Below, piece by piece: positions 18,339-27,593 of a stretch of 64,000 nt of DNA. The notes under the pieces were generated by a model. That model was not told the origin of the DNA and did no database searches. It saw only the letters and a program-made list of their open reading frames with translations. The DNA lies in the NCBI RefSeq assembly GCF_030440425.1, contig NZ_CP098023.1:3098501-3162500 (forward strand), in the 5' to 3' direction. Each line of letters begins with the position of its first letter. Positions within the stretch are counted from its first letter, which is position 1. A program made the position numbers and the translations under genes. This DNA comes from Microbulbifer sp. MI-G. GTDB lineage: Bacteria; Pseudomonadota; Gammaproteobacteria; Pseudomonadales; Cellvibrionaceae.

Positions 18339-19969
18339 TCAGTTTCCTGGAGTTGTATGTGTTGCATCAAGGACGGCGACGTGCGCTGCAGGATAAGGTC
18401 CGCCGCCTTTTCTGCAATGGCAATTACAGGCGCATTGGTGTTGCCGCTGATCAGAGTGGGCATTATGGAGGCGTCTACAACCCGCAGTCCATCCACCCCA
18501 TGCACTTTTAACTCGGCATCAACCACGGCAAGTTCATCACTACCCATTTTGCAGGTTCCCGCCGGATGGTAGATGGTCTCAGCATTCTGGCGAATAAAGT
18601 GCTCTATAGCAGCTTTGTTCGTGAGCTTTTGCTCCGGCAGCCAGTGGCGTTTCTGATAACGCAGTAAATCCTCCTGGGAGAGAATATCCCCGGCCATCTC
18701 AAATGCCTCCAACATCACCTGCAGGTCCTCGGCTTCACTGAGATAACGGGGCTGAATACGCGGCAGCGCCCGCGGATCATGCGTATCCAGGGTGATTTCT
18801 CCGCGGCTTTTGGGGCGCAGCGCACAGGCGTGCAGGGAATACCCATATCCGGGCTTCTTGATCAGGCCGTGTTGGAATAGCGGTGCCGCAGTGAGATGAA
18901 ATTGAATATCCGGACAGCCATTGGCCAGGGTGGAACTGGCGAACCCCCCGGCTTCGGCGACGTTACTGGTGAGTGGTCCCCGATTCAGAAACCAAAACTC
19001 AGGCGCGCGCAAGGCGCTTTGCAGTTTGGGCCACAATGACTCAGAAAAGCTCACCGGGGCCGAAGCCTCTATGACCTGGGTTATATCCAGGTGATCCTGC
19101 AGATTCTTCCCGACACCGGGCAAATGGTTCTGGGGCAGCAGATCGAATTTGCTCAGCTCTTCCTGCGGGCCAATACCGGAAAGCAGGAGAATCTGTGGCG
19201 ACTGGATCGCCCCGGCACAGAGCAGAACCTCCTTATTCGCCAAAATCTGCTTGCCGCTGATCAATTCCACCCCCACCGCCCGATCTCCCCTTAAAATCAA
19301 GCGGGCGACCGGGCTTCGGGTACAGATGCGCAAATTTGGCCGTCTCTTGACCGGGTGCAAATACGCTGCAGCCGCAGAACAGCGGCGCCCCCTGCGCTGG
19401 GTGACTTGGTAAAAGCCAACGCCCGACTGCTGGCCGCCATTGAAATCATGGTTAAACCTGTGTCCTGCAGACTGAGCAGCCCGAACAAATGCCTGCCCCG
19501 CCTCCGTCTTCCACTTCAAGTCCGCAACAGACAGGGGCCCATAGCCGCTGTGGTACGCATCGCTCCCCCGCTCATTACCCTCCGCCAACAGGAAATACGG
19601 TAAAATGTCGCGCCACCCCCAACCGGGGTTGCCGGCAGCTTCCCAGGCATCGTAGTCCTCGCCATTACCACGGATATAAACCATGGCATTGATAGCGCTG
19701 CTGCCGCCCAGAGTGCGTCCCCGTGGCCAGAACAAGCGTCGATTCAGCAAATGCACCTGGGGCTCAGTGTAGTGGTGAAGGTTGTAGCGCGTACCCGGCA
19801 ACAGGTAGCCGATGCCCAGAGGCATGGAAATCAGCGGACTGCTATCGGATGGTCCAGCCTCCAGCAGGCAAACCCGGTATTGCTCATCGGCGCTCAGTCG
19901 GTTGGCCAGCACACAGCCGGCAGAACCGGCACCTACGATTACGTAATCAAATACCATTTGAGCAGACAT
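18335..19969 (-). CDS. GMC family FAD-dependent oxidoreductase
   Basis: About 544 aa from the ATG at 19969; another ATG four codons later is possible. The N-terminal FAD-binding motif VGAGSAGCVLANRL, the GMC signature GRTLGGSSAINAMVY, and the C-terminal YHPAGTCKMG and NTNAPVIAIAE segments place it among choline-dehydrogenase-like alcohol oxidoreductases. Substrate is uncertain: aliphatic or aromatic alcohols and choline are all family options. There is no betaine-aldehyde dehydrogenase next to it, which argues against betA. Divergent from the methyltransferase gene. Confidence 0.88.
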   Translation of the reverse strand: MSAQMVFDYVIVGAGSAGCVLANRLSADEQYRVCLLEAGPSDSSPLISMPLGIGYLLPGTRYNLHHYTEPQVHLLNRRLFWPRGRTLGGSSAINAMVYIRGNGEDYDAWEAAGNPGWGWRDILPYFLLAEGNERGSDAYHSGYGPLSVADLKWKTEAGQAFVRAAQSAGHRFNHDFNGGQQSGVGFYQVTQRRGRRCSAAAAYLHPVKRRPNLRICTRSPVARLILRGDRAVGVELISGKQILANKEVLLCAGAIQSPQILLLSGIGPQEELSKFDLLPQNHLPGVGKNLQDHLDITQVIEASAPVSFSESLWPKLQSALRAPEFWFLNRGPLTSNVAEAGGFASSTLANGCPDIQFHLTAAPLFQHGLIKKPGYGYSLHACALRPKSRGEITLDTHDPRALPRIQPRYLSEAEDLQVMLEAFEMAGDILSQEDLLRYQKRHWLPEQKLTNKAAIEHFIRQNAETIYHPAGTCKMGSDELAVVDAELKVHGVDGLRVVDASIMPTLISGNTNAPVIAIAEKAADLILQRTSPSLMQHIQLQETE

Positions 19970-20052
19970 AAGAGCGCAGCCCCTTTGCAACTGGATTTCT
20001 CACGACGGTACACTCAACCAGAAGCAAATAACAGCCAGGTGGGGCATCCTTT

Positions 20053-20742
20053 GTGAAGGATTGCGAATTCAGTGATAGGAAAATCCTGCAAAGTTGGCAC
20101 AGAAATGCCAGGGAGTGGGTACGGGTAATGGAAGAAGCCGCAATCCCCAGCCGCAGGCTGGTAACCGACCGGGCAATTATCGACGCGGTGCGGGCGTGCC
20201 GACCCGAGAGTGTATTGGATGTCGGTTGTGGGGAGGGCTGGCTAGCCCGGACCCTTGCAACAGAGGGGATTGAGGTCTGCGGCATCGATGGCGTTCCCCA
20301 CCTGATCGACGTGGCACAGCGCCGTGCGGGAAAACACCAGATGTTTCGGCTGCTTTGTTATGAAAATTTGTGCGCCAAAACCCTACAGCGAACATTTGAC
20401 CTGATGGTGTGCAACTTCTCGCTGTTCGGAGACAAGTCCGTTGGGATTTTCTTCAGAGAGGCGAGAGACCTGCTGCATCCAGAAGGCCATCTGCTTGTAC
20501 AAACTCTACACCCCCTACTCTGTTGCGGCGAATCGCGCTATCGGGACAGCTGGAGGAAGGGCACCTGGGAGGGCATTGAAGGGTGCTTTGCAGATACACC
20601 TCCATGGTATTTTCGCACGCTGTCGAGTTGGATCAGACTGTTCACAGACAGTGGTTACGCATTGACCACACTACAGGAACCTCTCCATCCGGATACGGGC
20701 AAGCCGGTCTCCCTGATCCTGTGTGGACAGCTTGAACCCTGA
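20053..20742 (+). CDS. Class I SAM-dependent methyltransferase
   Basis: 229 aa with a GTG start preceded by AGGTGGGG. Motif I VLDVGCGEGW is at about 54-63, followed by an acidic loop (VCGIDGV) and NFSLF, so a class I SAM methyltransferase fold is clear. The closest general type is the Methyltransf_11/23 small-molecule or ubiquinone-like group; the substrate is unknown. A strong hairpin 15 bases after the stop ends the gene. Confidence 0.85.
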   Translation: MKDCEFSDRKILQSWHRNAREWVRVMEEAAIPSRRLVTDRAIIDAVRACRPESVLDVGCGEGWLARTLATEGIEVCGIDGVPHLIDVAQRRAGKHQMFRLLCYENLCAKTLQRTFDLMVCNFSLFGDKSVGIFFREARDLLHPEGHLLVQTLHPLLCCGESRYRDSWRKGTWEGIEGCFADTPPWYFRTLSSWIRLFTDSGYALTTLQEPLHPDTGKPVSLILCGQLEP

Positions 20743-20756
20743 CACCAGCATTCCAC

Positions 20757-20783
20757 ACTGAAGGGCTTTACTGGCCCTTCAGT
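20757..20783 (+). terminator. Hairpin terminator after the methyltransferase gene
   Basis: Ten perfect base pairs (arms 20757-20766 and 20774-20783) around a seven-base loop, 15 bases past the stop. No long T-run follows, so termination may be partial. Confidence 0.6.
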
Positions 20784-20880
20784 ATAGATACGATCACGCC
20801 AGATGCCCTGTGAAAACGGCAGACTGAGCGGCCAGCAGGATCGACAGACCCGGCGCACAAGATCAATTTTTCATCAAATC

Positions 20881-20925
20881 TGGCGCCACAATATCAAAAA
20901 AATAATAAAAAAACCTTGGCGCCAC
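20881..20925. repeat. Two TGGCGCCAC repeats flanking an A-rich tract
   Basis: TGGCGCCAC occurs at 20881-20889 and 20917-20925, start to start 36 bases, with a strongly A-rich tract between. Each copy holds the palindrome TGGCGCCA. This looks like a pair of protein-binding sites on bent DNA, upstream of the secreted-protein gene at 21143. The rest of the 20784-21142 gap has no recognised element; a plus-strand frame at 20803-21048 is unlikely to be real. Confidence 0.4.
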
Positions 20926-21142
20926 CCTGCTCCCAGATCCGACCCCATGGACGAAAATGAAAAAACCCCCAATTCATGCGGTCTGTGGGGAAGGAACTGC
21001 CATTTCCCGACTGTCCAGTATGAAAAGTTGCAAGAGCCGCCTAATTAATCCAGGGAAACACTTGCATATGGGTGTCCCATAATTAATTCAATCACCGCTT
21101 GCGGCCACCCAAGTGAACAATCATGCCTACGGGGGAGATACA

Positions 21143-21631
21143 ATGGTACTCTGCAGTTTCCGAGTCGGTTTGCACAACACCCTGCCAAAGACATTCGGTC
21201 TACTCTTGCTCTCCGCCTGCTGTCTCTGCTCCGCCGACGACCTGTTTATCCCCGATTCCCACCAGGCACTGAATATACAATCGGAAAGTGTATTTTTCTC
21301 CGACAGTGCTTTTGCCATGGATAATACGGCCTTATTCCAGGCCGCAGACTACCTCAGGAATAACACCATGAGTGGCGTGCAGCGGCGCCTGAACTACCAG
21401 TGGCTGCAAATGCATACCAACCCGGATGAATTCCGTCCCACTACCGGCGGCAAAGTGCTTTCCAAAATCCTGAAAATGGGCTGGGAAACCTACAAACAGC
21501 GCCACAAGCGGACTGTGCAAAACAGCCTGCTTCGCTATACCACCCATCAAGGTAAAATCGGCAGTGTCATCGATTACGACATCAGACTCTCCAACGACAA
21601 GTTTCACTTTTCCTTTGAGTATGAATTTTAA
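21143..21631 (+). CDS. Secreted protein of unknown function, possible lipoprotein
   Basis: 162 aa from the ATG at 21143, chosen for the GGGGGAGA site just before it; an upstream in-frame start has no such site. The N-terminus is a signal peptide containing LSAC, which fits a lipobox, though a type I cut before DDLF is also possible. The mature part has a helix-like middle and ends in alternating strands with a final Phe (FHFSFEYEF). I do not recognise the family. It stands alone between the methyltransferase and the RDD gene. Confidence 0.7.
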   Translation: MVLCSFRVGLHNTLPKTFGLLLLSACCLCSADDLFIPDSHQALNIQSESVFFSDSAFAMDNTALFQAADYLRNNTMSGVQRRLNYQWLQMHTNPDEFRPTTGGKVLSKILKMGWETYKQRHKRTVQNSLLRYTTHQGKIGSVIDYDIRLSNDKFHFSFEYEF

Positions 21632-21673
21632 CACTTGAAGGCCCCTCCTGATTGCCCCAAGATTTGTTAGAAT

Positions 21674-21697
21674 CTCCGCCAAAACCCGTTGGCGGAG
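21674..21697 (+). promoter_or_regulatory. Hairpin covering the RDD gene ribosome binding site
   Basis: Nine perfect pairs: 21674-21682 with 21689-21697, loop of six. The 3' arm contains GGCGGAG, the ribosome binding site for the TTG start six bases later. Folding would hide the site, so this could limit or switch translation. It could also be a terminator for the gene upstream, 43 bases before it. Confidence 0.55.
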
Positions 21698-21703
21698 ACA
21701 ACC

Positions 21704-22195
21704 TTGAGTACCTCGACCCGTGCAGCTGCATTTTCGGATCTGCCGATCGCCGGTGTCGGCCGGCGCCTGGCGGCGCTGCTTTACGATCTCCTGATTTTGG
21801 CTGGACTAATAATGGTCTACGGCTTTGTCGCCATACCCGTGGCATCGGTCTTCGGGAAACTGAACTGCCAGCCGGAAACCCTCGATTACAGCCCCTGCGT
21901 GGGTGGCCCCCTATTCCAACTGGGTGCAGTTGCAGTGATTGCCGGTTATTTTTTCTGGTCGTGGCGCGCAGCGGGACAAACAGTCGGCATGCGTGCCTGG
22001 CGATTGATGCTGGCCAACCCAGACGGCATCCGGTTGACCTGGGGACAATGTCTCCTGCGCGCTACAGCGGCCCCCCTCTCTATCACCTGCCTGGGCCTCG
22101 GCTATTTTTTGGCTTGGGCCAGGGCGGATAAAGCCAGTTGGCAAGATCTGTTTTCCAAGTCCCAGGTGCGCCTGCTGCCCAAGAAGAAACAATAG
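21704..22195 (+). CDS. RDD family membrane protein
   Basis: 163 aa from the TTG at 21704, chosen for GGAG six bases upstream; another TTG 15 bases earlier sits inside the hairpin and has no site. Begins with the RDD-type segment AGVGRRLAALLYDLLIL and has about four hydrophobic stretches, with WSWRAAGQTVGMRAWRL and WQDLFSK typical of the family. RDD proteins are inner-membrane proteins of mostly unknown role, some linked to ion transport. Its 3' end lies 8 bases from the end of converging lptG. Confidence 0.85.
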   Translation: MSTSTRAAAFSDLPIAGVGRRLAALLYDLLILAGLIMVYGFVAIPVASVFGKLNCQPETLDYSPCVGGPLFQLGAVAVIAGYFFWSWRAAGQTVGMRAWRLMLANPDGIRLTWGQCLLRATAAPLSITCLGLGYFLAWARADKASWQDLFSKSQVRLLPKKKQ

Positions 22196-22203
22196 TCCCC
22201 CAC

Positions 22204-23265
22204 TCAGCGCGCGCGCTTGAGCAATAACCAGCCAGCGGCAAAGCACAGCACTATCGGCACTAGTATCGCGAGAAATGGCGGGAAGCCAAATACCAGTGAG
22301 GAGGGGCCAAGCATATCCTGCACTGTTTGGAAAACGATACCCACAATAATGCCGGTAAAGACCCGCAGCCCGGTGGTCACTTCCCGGAGTGGTCCGAATA
22401 TAAAGGAAATAGCCACCATCACCAGACCGGCAATCGTGAATGGCTGCAGGAGTTTTTTCCAGAATTGCAGCCAATATCGGCTGGCATCTTCCCCTTTGCG
22501 ATCGAGGAAAGAGGCATAGGACCACAGATTCCTGGGAGAGAGATCCGAGGGCAGTGGCACAATCAGCGCAAACAATTCCGGTGAGATTTCCGCTTTCCAT
22601 ACACTGGTTGGCAACTGTGCACTGAAGGCATTTTCCGCGGAAAACAGGGTAATGCGGCTGTTCTCCAGCACCCATTGTTCCCCTGTAAACTGGCCGCGCT
22701 CAGAGAATTCCACTTTTTCCAGCTCCCGGTTGTCGCCGAATTGGTAACGGGTCACCCCGTAGAGCGCCCCATCCGGCAGGGCGGCATTGAAGTGCACGAA
22801 TTCACCGCTGTCTCTCAGCCAGAGCCCCCGCTCCAGGCCGCTGGCCTCAAGCTCCCCAAGCGCCCTGGCCTTGCTGCCCTCCGCAATCACATTGGTCTTG
22901 GGAATCACAAACTCTGCCAGAGCGAGCCCCGCCACAATGAGCACGAGAATCGGCTTCATCACCGCCCAGGCAATACGGCCAATGGACACACCGGCAGCTC
23001 GCATGACGGTCAGTTCGCTGGTACCGGCCAGGGTCCCCAGCCCAACCATACAACCCACCAGAGCGGAAAATCCCAACTGTCCATAGATTCGAGCAGGCAG
23101 TGTCCAGGCCACATACTGCACCGCCTCGCTCAAGCCATATCCACCCTCGAACTCACCCAACTGATCGACAATAGCAAAAACGATATCGAGACCGAGAATA
23201 ACAAGCAGCACAGCGCCAATTGCCAGGGTGATCGTGCGGCCAATATAGAGATCCAGCTTAAGCAT
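22204..23265 (-). CDS. lptG: LPS export permease LptG
   Basis: 353 aa from the ATG at 23265, which overlaps the 3' end of lptF by 8 bases. N-terminal YIGRTI and TM segments, a periplasmic beta-jellyroll middle, and C-terminal TM helices match the YjgP/YjgQ family. With LptF and the LptB ATPase, encoded elsewhere, it extracts LPS from the inner membrane and feeds the Lpt bridge. Essential in most Gram-negatives. Confidence 0.94.
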   Translation of the reverse strand: MLKLDLYIGRTITLAIGAVLLVILGLDIVFAIVDQLGEFEGGYGLSEAVQYVAWTLPARIYGQLGFSALVGCMVGLGTLAGTSELTVMRAAGVSIGRIAWAVMKPILVLIVAGLALAEFVIPKTNVIAEGSKARALGELEASGLERGLWLRDSGEFVHFNAALPDGALYGVTRYQFGDNRELEKVEFSERGQFTGEQWVLENSRITLFSAENAFSAQLPTSVWKAEISPELFALIVPLPSDLSPRNLWSYASFLDRKGEDASRYWLQFWKKLLQPFTIAGLVMVAISFIFGPLREVTTGLRVFTGIIVGIVFQTVQDMLGPSSLVFGFPPFLAILVPIVLCFAAGWLLLKRAR

Positions 23266-24388
23266 CTGCCGGCTCCTTTGCCCCTTCCGGCAAGCGCCCG
23301 GGTCTGCGGCGCCATTCCCTGCCAGCCAGGAGCAATAACCCAAGCAACAGGAAAGGCAGGTGTACCAGCCAGATCACACCCGGAGTAGCAATCTCGCCGT
23401 CCTCAATCGCACCGCGAACCCCCTGCAATGTCACCAGATAGGTGATATAGAGCAGCACCGCAGGGATCATCTTGGCAAACCGTCCCTGCCTCGGATTGGT
23501 GCGTGACAGCGGCACAGCCAGGACTGCAACAACCAGTACCAATAGTGGCAGACTCAAGCGCCAATATAGAAACGCCTTTTCCTTGGGATCGTCACTATCC
23601 AGCAGCTGCAGAGTGGAGGCCGACTCCATCTGGTCGCGCCAGCGATTGCGCATTTGCGGCGCTTCCAACAGTACCGCATAACTGGCAAACGCCATCTGCC
23701 GGTAATCCCGCTGGCCGGGAACACCTTCGTAACGGTAGCCGTCGCGCAAAACCAGATAGCGTAACCCCGTCTCCGGATCTATCTCCTGTACACCTTCACG
23801 GGCGCGAATGACGACTTGATGATCCGCTTCGATCCCGGCACCTGAGGCGCCCAGCTCTGCAAGGAATACCCCCTGCATGGTGGATTTGTCCTCACTGAGG
23901 AAATCGGCGTAATATACCGCGCGACCATCCCCGGTGGAGACAAATTTTCTCGGCACAAGATGGTCAAATTCATTGCGGGATTTTTCCGCATTCAACAGGC
24001 CCGAGGAATACGCCACCCCAGCCGGTGAAAAGTATAAACTCATGGAAGCCACCAGCAGAGCCACCATCAGCGCCGGAACCAGGGTGTACATTAGCAGGCG
24101 CCACTCGCTAAAACCGCAAGCGTGCAGCACTGTCATTTCACTCTCTATATAGAGCCGCCCGTAGGCGAGGAGAATGCCAACAAACAAACCCAGCGGCAAT
24201 ACCAGCTCCAGAAACCCCGGCAGGCGGAACCCCATCAGGGAAAAAAGGATATCGGCCGAAATATCACCTGCAGCGGCCTCCGCCAGATATTTTACAAATC
24301 GGCCGCTCATCACCATTAACAACAAGACTGCGCTGACTGCCAGCGTGGCAAACAGCAGCTCGCGGCAGAGATAGCGAAAAATAATCAC
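23258..24388 (-). CDS. lptF: LPS export permease LptF
   Basis: 376 aa from a GTG at 24388, where the family N-terminus (VIIFRYLCRE) begins; an upstream GTG at 24430 would add 14 residues not seen in the family. MSGRFVKYLAEAAAG is a hallmark of LptF. Six membrane helices flank a periplasmic jellyroll. It forms the exporter LptB2FG with LptG. Divergent from pepA across about 170 bp, the arrangement seen in Pseudomonas and relatives. Confidence 0.93.
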   Translation of the reverse strand: MIIFRYLCRELLFATLAVSAVLLLMVMSGRFVKYLAEAAAGDISADILFSLMGFRLPGFLELVLPLGLFVGILLAYGRLYIESEMTVLHACGFSEWRLLMYTLVPALMVALLVASMSLYFSPAGVAYSSGLLNAEKSRNEFDHLVPRKFVSTGDGRAVYYADFLSEDKSTMQGVFLAELGASGAGIEADHQVVIRAREGVQEIDPETGLRYLVLRDGYRYEGVPGQRDYRQMAFASYAVLLEAPQMRNRWRDQMESASTLQLLDSDDPKEKAFLYWRLSLPLLVLVVAVLAVPLSRTNPRQGRFAKMIPAVLLYITYLVTLQGVRGAIEDGEIATPGVIWLVHLPFLLLGLLLLAGREWRRRPGRLPEGAKEPADA

Positions 24389-24561
24389 GGGGCGAAGGCA
24401 TTCCTCAATGGCAATGGTGTGATACTGCACAAGTTTTTCACTGGGTACAGCAATCCCCAGACGGTCAGGTTAAACTAGTGCGACGCATTATCACTAAAAA
24501 TGCCCCCTATGTCTCGGCTCAGGGCCATGCATCCACTGTCAGATTTTAAGGAAAGCGAAAC

Positions 24562-26028
24562 ATGCAGTTCTCCGCCAAGGTCTCAGATATCACCAAACAC
24601 CGCAGTGCCTGTTCCATTATTTCGGCAGATGCCAAAAACGGACTCAGCAGCAGTGGCAAAAGCCTCGACCAGCTCACCGAAGGGATGATCGGCAAAATCC
24701 TGAAACGCGGCGACCTGGGCTCCAAACTGGGCAGCACCCAGTTGATCAATCTTTTCGAGGGCCCCAGCGAACGCGTATTGATCGTACGCGCAGGAAAAGC
24801 CCCCCTGACCCAGGCAGAATTCCGCAAGTTGGCAATGGCCAGTGCCACTGGAGTAAAACACTGTAAAGATGCCACCAGCTATCTGTGTGAACTGGAGGTT
24901 GAGGGCGAAGACAAGGCCTGGCAGGCCCAGCAGATCACGATGGCCGCGGGACTCGCAGGCTACCGCTTTATCCAATGCCGCAGCGATGCCAGACCCTACC
25001 CGCTGACAAAATTTACCCTGCACGCCCTGGAGCGCAAACAACTCAAAGCCGTACAGGCCGGTATGAAGCTGGGTGCCGCCCAGGCCCTTGGAAGCAACGT
25101 CGCCCGGGAATTGGGCGATCTGCCCGGCAATATCTGCACACCATCCTACCTGGCAGCAAAAGCCCGCAAGCTGGCCAAGAGTCAGGCAAAGCTGACTGCG
25201 ACTGTACTCGACGAGAAAAAGATGCAATCCCTGGGCATGGGCGCCCTGCTCAGTGTGGCTAAAGGCAGCGAGCAGCCACCGGCGCTGATCGCCATGCATT
25301 ACAAGGGGAGCAAAGCCAGCGAAAAACCCGTTGTACTCGTGGGCAAGGGCATTACCTTTGACAGTGGCGGCATCAGTATCAAGCCAGGCCTGGCCATGGA
25401 TGAAATGAAATACGATATGGGTGGCGCCGCCTGTGTATTCGGCGTAATGAACGCCCTGGTCGAACTGCAACCGTCCATCAATGTCGTGGGGCTGGTGGCC
25501 GCAGCCGAAAATATGCCCAGTGGGCGCGCCAGCAAGCCCGGCGATATTGTCACCGCCATGTCTGGCAAAACCATTGAGATCCTGAATACCGACGCCGAGG
25601 GTCGCCTGGTGCTCTGCGATACCCTCACCTATGCCGGCAAGTACAAACCCCGTGCCGTAATCGACATCGCCACCCTCACCGGGGCCTGTGTCATCGCCCT
25701 GGGCCACCATGCCAGCGGCCTCTATGCCAATAACCAAGCCCTTGCTCAGGCACTGCTCAAGGCTGGCGAAACCACCGGTGATCGCGCCTGGCAGATGCCA
25801 CTGTGGGACGAGTACCAGTCCTCCCTGGATTCCAACTTTGCTGATATTCAGAATATCGGTGGTCGCGAAGCGGGCTCGGTAACCGCTGCCTGCTTCCTGT
25901 CGCGCTTTGCCAAGGACTACAACTGGGCACATCTGGATATCGCCGGCAGTGCCTGGAAATCCGGTGCCGCCAAGGGCGCTACCGGCCGCCCGGTTCCCCT
26001 ATTGGTGGAATATCTGCTGGGAAAATAA
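24562..26028 (+). CDS. pepA: Leucyl aminopeptidase PepA
   Basis: 488 aa M17 peptidase. The catalytic C-terminal half has GKGITFDSGGISIKP with metal-binding Lys and Asp, and the signature NTDAEGRL. An AAGGAAAG site precedes the ATG. It removes N-terminal residues from peptides in the cytoplasm with two metal ions; some relatives also bind DNA and regulate carAB or aid plasmid resolution. Upstream of holC, as in many gammaproteobacteria. Confidence 0.96.
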   Translation: MQFSAKVSDITKHRSACSIISADAKNGLSSSGKSLDQLTEGMIGKILKRGDLGSKLGSTQLINLFEGPSERVLIVRAGKAPLTQAEFRKLAMASATGVKHCKDATSYLCELEVEGEDKAWQAQQITMAAGLAGYRFIQCRSDARPYPLTKFTLHALERKQLKAVQAGMKLGAAQALGSNVARELGDLPGNICTPSYLAAKARKLAKSQAKLTATVLDEKKMQSLGMGALLSVAKGSEQPPALIAMHYKGSKASEKPVVLVGKGITFDSGGISIKPGLAMDEMKYDMGGAACVFGVMNALVELQPSINVVGLVAAAENMPSGRASKPGDIVTAMSGKTIEILNTDAEGRLVLCDTLTYAGKYKPRAVIDIATLTGACVIALGHHASGLYANNQALAQALLKAGETTGDRAWQMPLWDEYQSSLDSNFADIQNIGGREAGSVTAACFLSRFAKDYNWAHLDIAGSAWKSGAAKGATGRPVPLLVEYLLGK

Positions 26029-26077
26029 ATATCCCGGCGCAGAATAGTCTGCCCGCAGCGATCGGTTGCGGCTGGCG

Positions 26078-26099
26078 AGGCGGCCCGTACGGGACGCCT
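26078..26099 (+). terminator. Hairpin between pepA and holC
   Basis: Nine-base arms with one mismatch (26078-26086 and 26091-26099) around GTAC, 49 bases past the pepA stop. No T-run follows, so it may only partly separate pepA from holC. Confidence 0.35.
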
Positions 26100-26139
26100 G
26101 TCACAGCAGGGACAACAAAGTAATGCAACGACAACAGTA

Positions 26140-26571
26140 ATGACCCAAATCGATTTTTACATTCTTTCCTCCCAACAGCTCGAGCAGGCGGATATCTTCG
26201 CCTGTCGCCTGGCGGAGAAGGCTTACCGCACCGGATTGGGAGTGCTGCTGGCTGTGGATAATCCGGAGCGCGCTGAACAGTTAAACCGATTGCTGTGGAC
26301 CTTTCGCGAGGATAGCTTTGTGCCCCACGCACTCCAGGGTACGACGCCCCATGGGGTGGTGGAAATCAACAGTGGTGGGGATCCGGGAGTGCATCACGGG
26401 CTCATGATCAACCTGTGCAGTGCATTGCCCAACTGGTTTAGCCGTTTCGAACGGCTCGCCGAGATCGTCGTGCAGCAGCCGCAGGCCCTGCAGCGCTCAC
26501 GCACGCGATTTGGCCTCTTCCGCGAGCGCGGATATCCGTTAAAATCCCACAAGATCAACCAGAACAACTGA
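26140..26571 (+). CDS. holC: DNA polymerase III chi subunit HolC
   Basis: 143 aa, near the usual ~147. The N-terminus TQIDFYILSSQQLEQADIFACRLAEKAY and the internal LLWTFREDSFVPH are typical of chi. Chi links the clamp loader, via psi, to single-strand binding protein at the replication fork. The gene sits between pepA and valS in its usual position, with only the disordered protein gene in between. Confidence 0.93.
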   Translation: MTQIDFYILSSQQLEQADIFACRLAEKAYRTGLGVLLAVDNPERAEQLNRLLWTFREDSFVPHALQGTTPHGVVEINSGGDPGVHHGLMINLCSALPNWFSRFERLAEIVVQQPQALQRSRTRFGLFRERGYPLKSHKINQNN

Positions 26572-26586
26572 ATCACCACTACCGCC

Positions 26587-27450
26587 ATGTCCGGCAGAAA
26601 GAACAAGCACAAGCACCGCGGACAGCAGCGCAGACAGCCCAGAGAATTACTCGACGAGCTAAGCGCTCTGCATGCCCTGCTCGACCGCGGCGACCCGGAT
26701 GCCATCCCCCTGCTGAATCAAGTGGCCAACCCCAACAGCCAGGAGACCCCGGCGTTCGCTGCAAAAGCGGAGATTCCGATACTGTCGACAAGCCCCCAGC
26801 CAGTCAGTCACTCGGCGCTTCCACAGGCGAATGCCCAAACCGATACATCCCGGGAGGCGCCTTCAGGTGAGGACGTCGACCTGCCCATTCTATTCTCTCC
26901 GCTCAAAGAGCAACTGCCCGAAGAGCACAGGATTCAGCTCACGGAATCCGATTTGGCCCTGTTGCGCCCCTTGCAACACTTGCCCAAAAGGGATAGAGAG
27001 ACCACAACAGCTCGCGCCCTCTCGGCAGAAACACCCACCACTGATACGGTATCCGATCGGAGCGACGAATCTCCCTCCGAACAGGTCCCAGAGACACAAC
27101 CCCAAGCGCCGGATAACCAAGAAGTACCGGAGAACCCCTTCCTGCCCGCCCATATTCGCGCGCGCCTTACCGGTGGCTGCCCTCCCGCAAACAACCAGGC
27201 AGCGCCGGATACCGCTTCCAGGCCCGAAACCACAAGTACAGCAAATTCCGGTACCCGTACCCAGGCTCTGGTGATGGCCCAGGCCGTGGCCGAACGGGAA
27301 GCCCCTGCAGACAAGCTGGCGACTTCGGGAAAAAAACGCCAGCGCCAGGCGCTTGTTGAGCAGCTGGTCTCACAGCAACTGCCGGAACTGGAGCGCCAGT
27401 TGCGCGCCCAGATCGAAAAGGTGGTCGATGAGCTTGGAATCTGGGACTGA
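26587..27450 (+). CDS. Conserved disordered protein between holC and valS
   Basis: 287 aa with a lysine-rich N-terminus ([15 protein letters not shown]), a long Pro/Thr/Glu/Gln-rich middle that is probably disordered, a conserved-looking core [13 protein letters not shown] at about 185-197, and a C-terminal helix rich in Gln and Glu ([15 protein letters not shown]). A gene of this style occupies the same place in Pseudomonas and relatives. Function unknown. It starts 15 bases after holC, so it probably belongs to the same transcript; a link to replication or tRNA charging is only positional. Confidence 0.75.
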   Translation: MSGRKNKHKHRGQQRRQPRELLDELSALHALLDRGDPDAIPLLNQVANPNSQETPAFAAKAEIPILSTSPQPVSHSALPQANAQTDTSREAPSGEDVDLPILFSPLKEQLPEEHRIQLTESDLALLRPLQHLPKRDRETTTARALSAETPTTDTVSDRSDESPSEQVPETQPQAPDNQEVPENPFLPAHIRARLTGGCPPANNQAAPDTASRPETTSTANSGTRTQALVMAQAVAEREAPADKLATSGKKRQRQALVEQLVSQQLPELERQLRAQIEKVVDELGIWD

Positions 27451-27593
27451 TTGCCGCCCAGGGCGAAAGCTGCCTTTTGCCCACCGCACCCCGGCGGTAT
27501 AATTTCCGCCTTTTATGCGCAGCCACAGCAGCCGGGCAATCCTGGACCAAAATGCTGTGCCCGCAGTCAGTTAACACAAGGCTTCCCACCCCC

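Noticed and set aside
18335..19969. Naming the GMC oxidoreductase choline dehydrogenase (betA)
   Set aside because: No betB, betI or betaine transporter nearby, and the family covers many alcohols.
20803..21048. 81-codon plus-strand frame after the methyltransferase terminator
   Set aside because: Basic, low-complexity product without start signals; the segment is better explained by the paired repeats and promoter DNA.
24583..25932. 449-codon minus-strand frame opposite pepA
   Set aside because: Lies wholly inside pepA, has no family resemblance, and is the kind of long antisense frame that codon bias produces.
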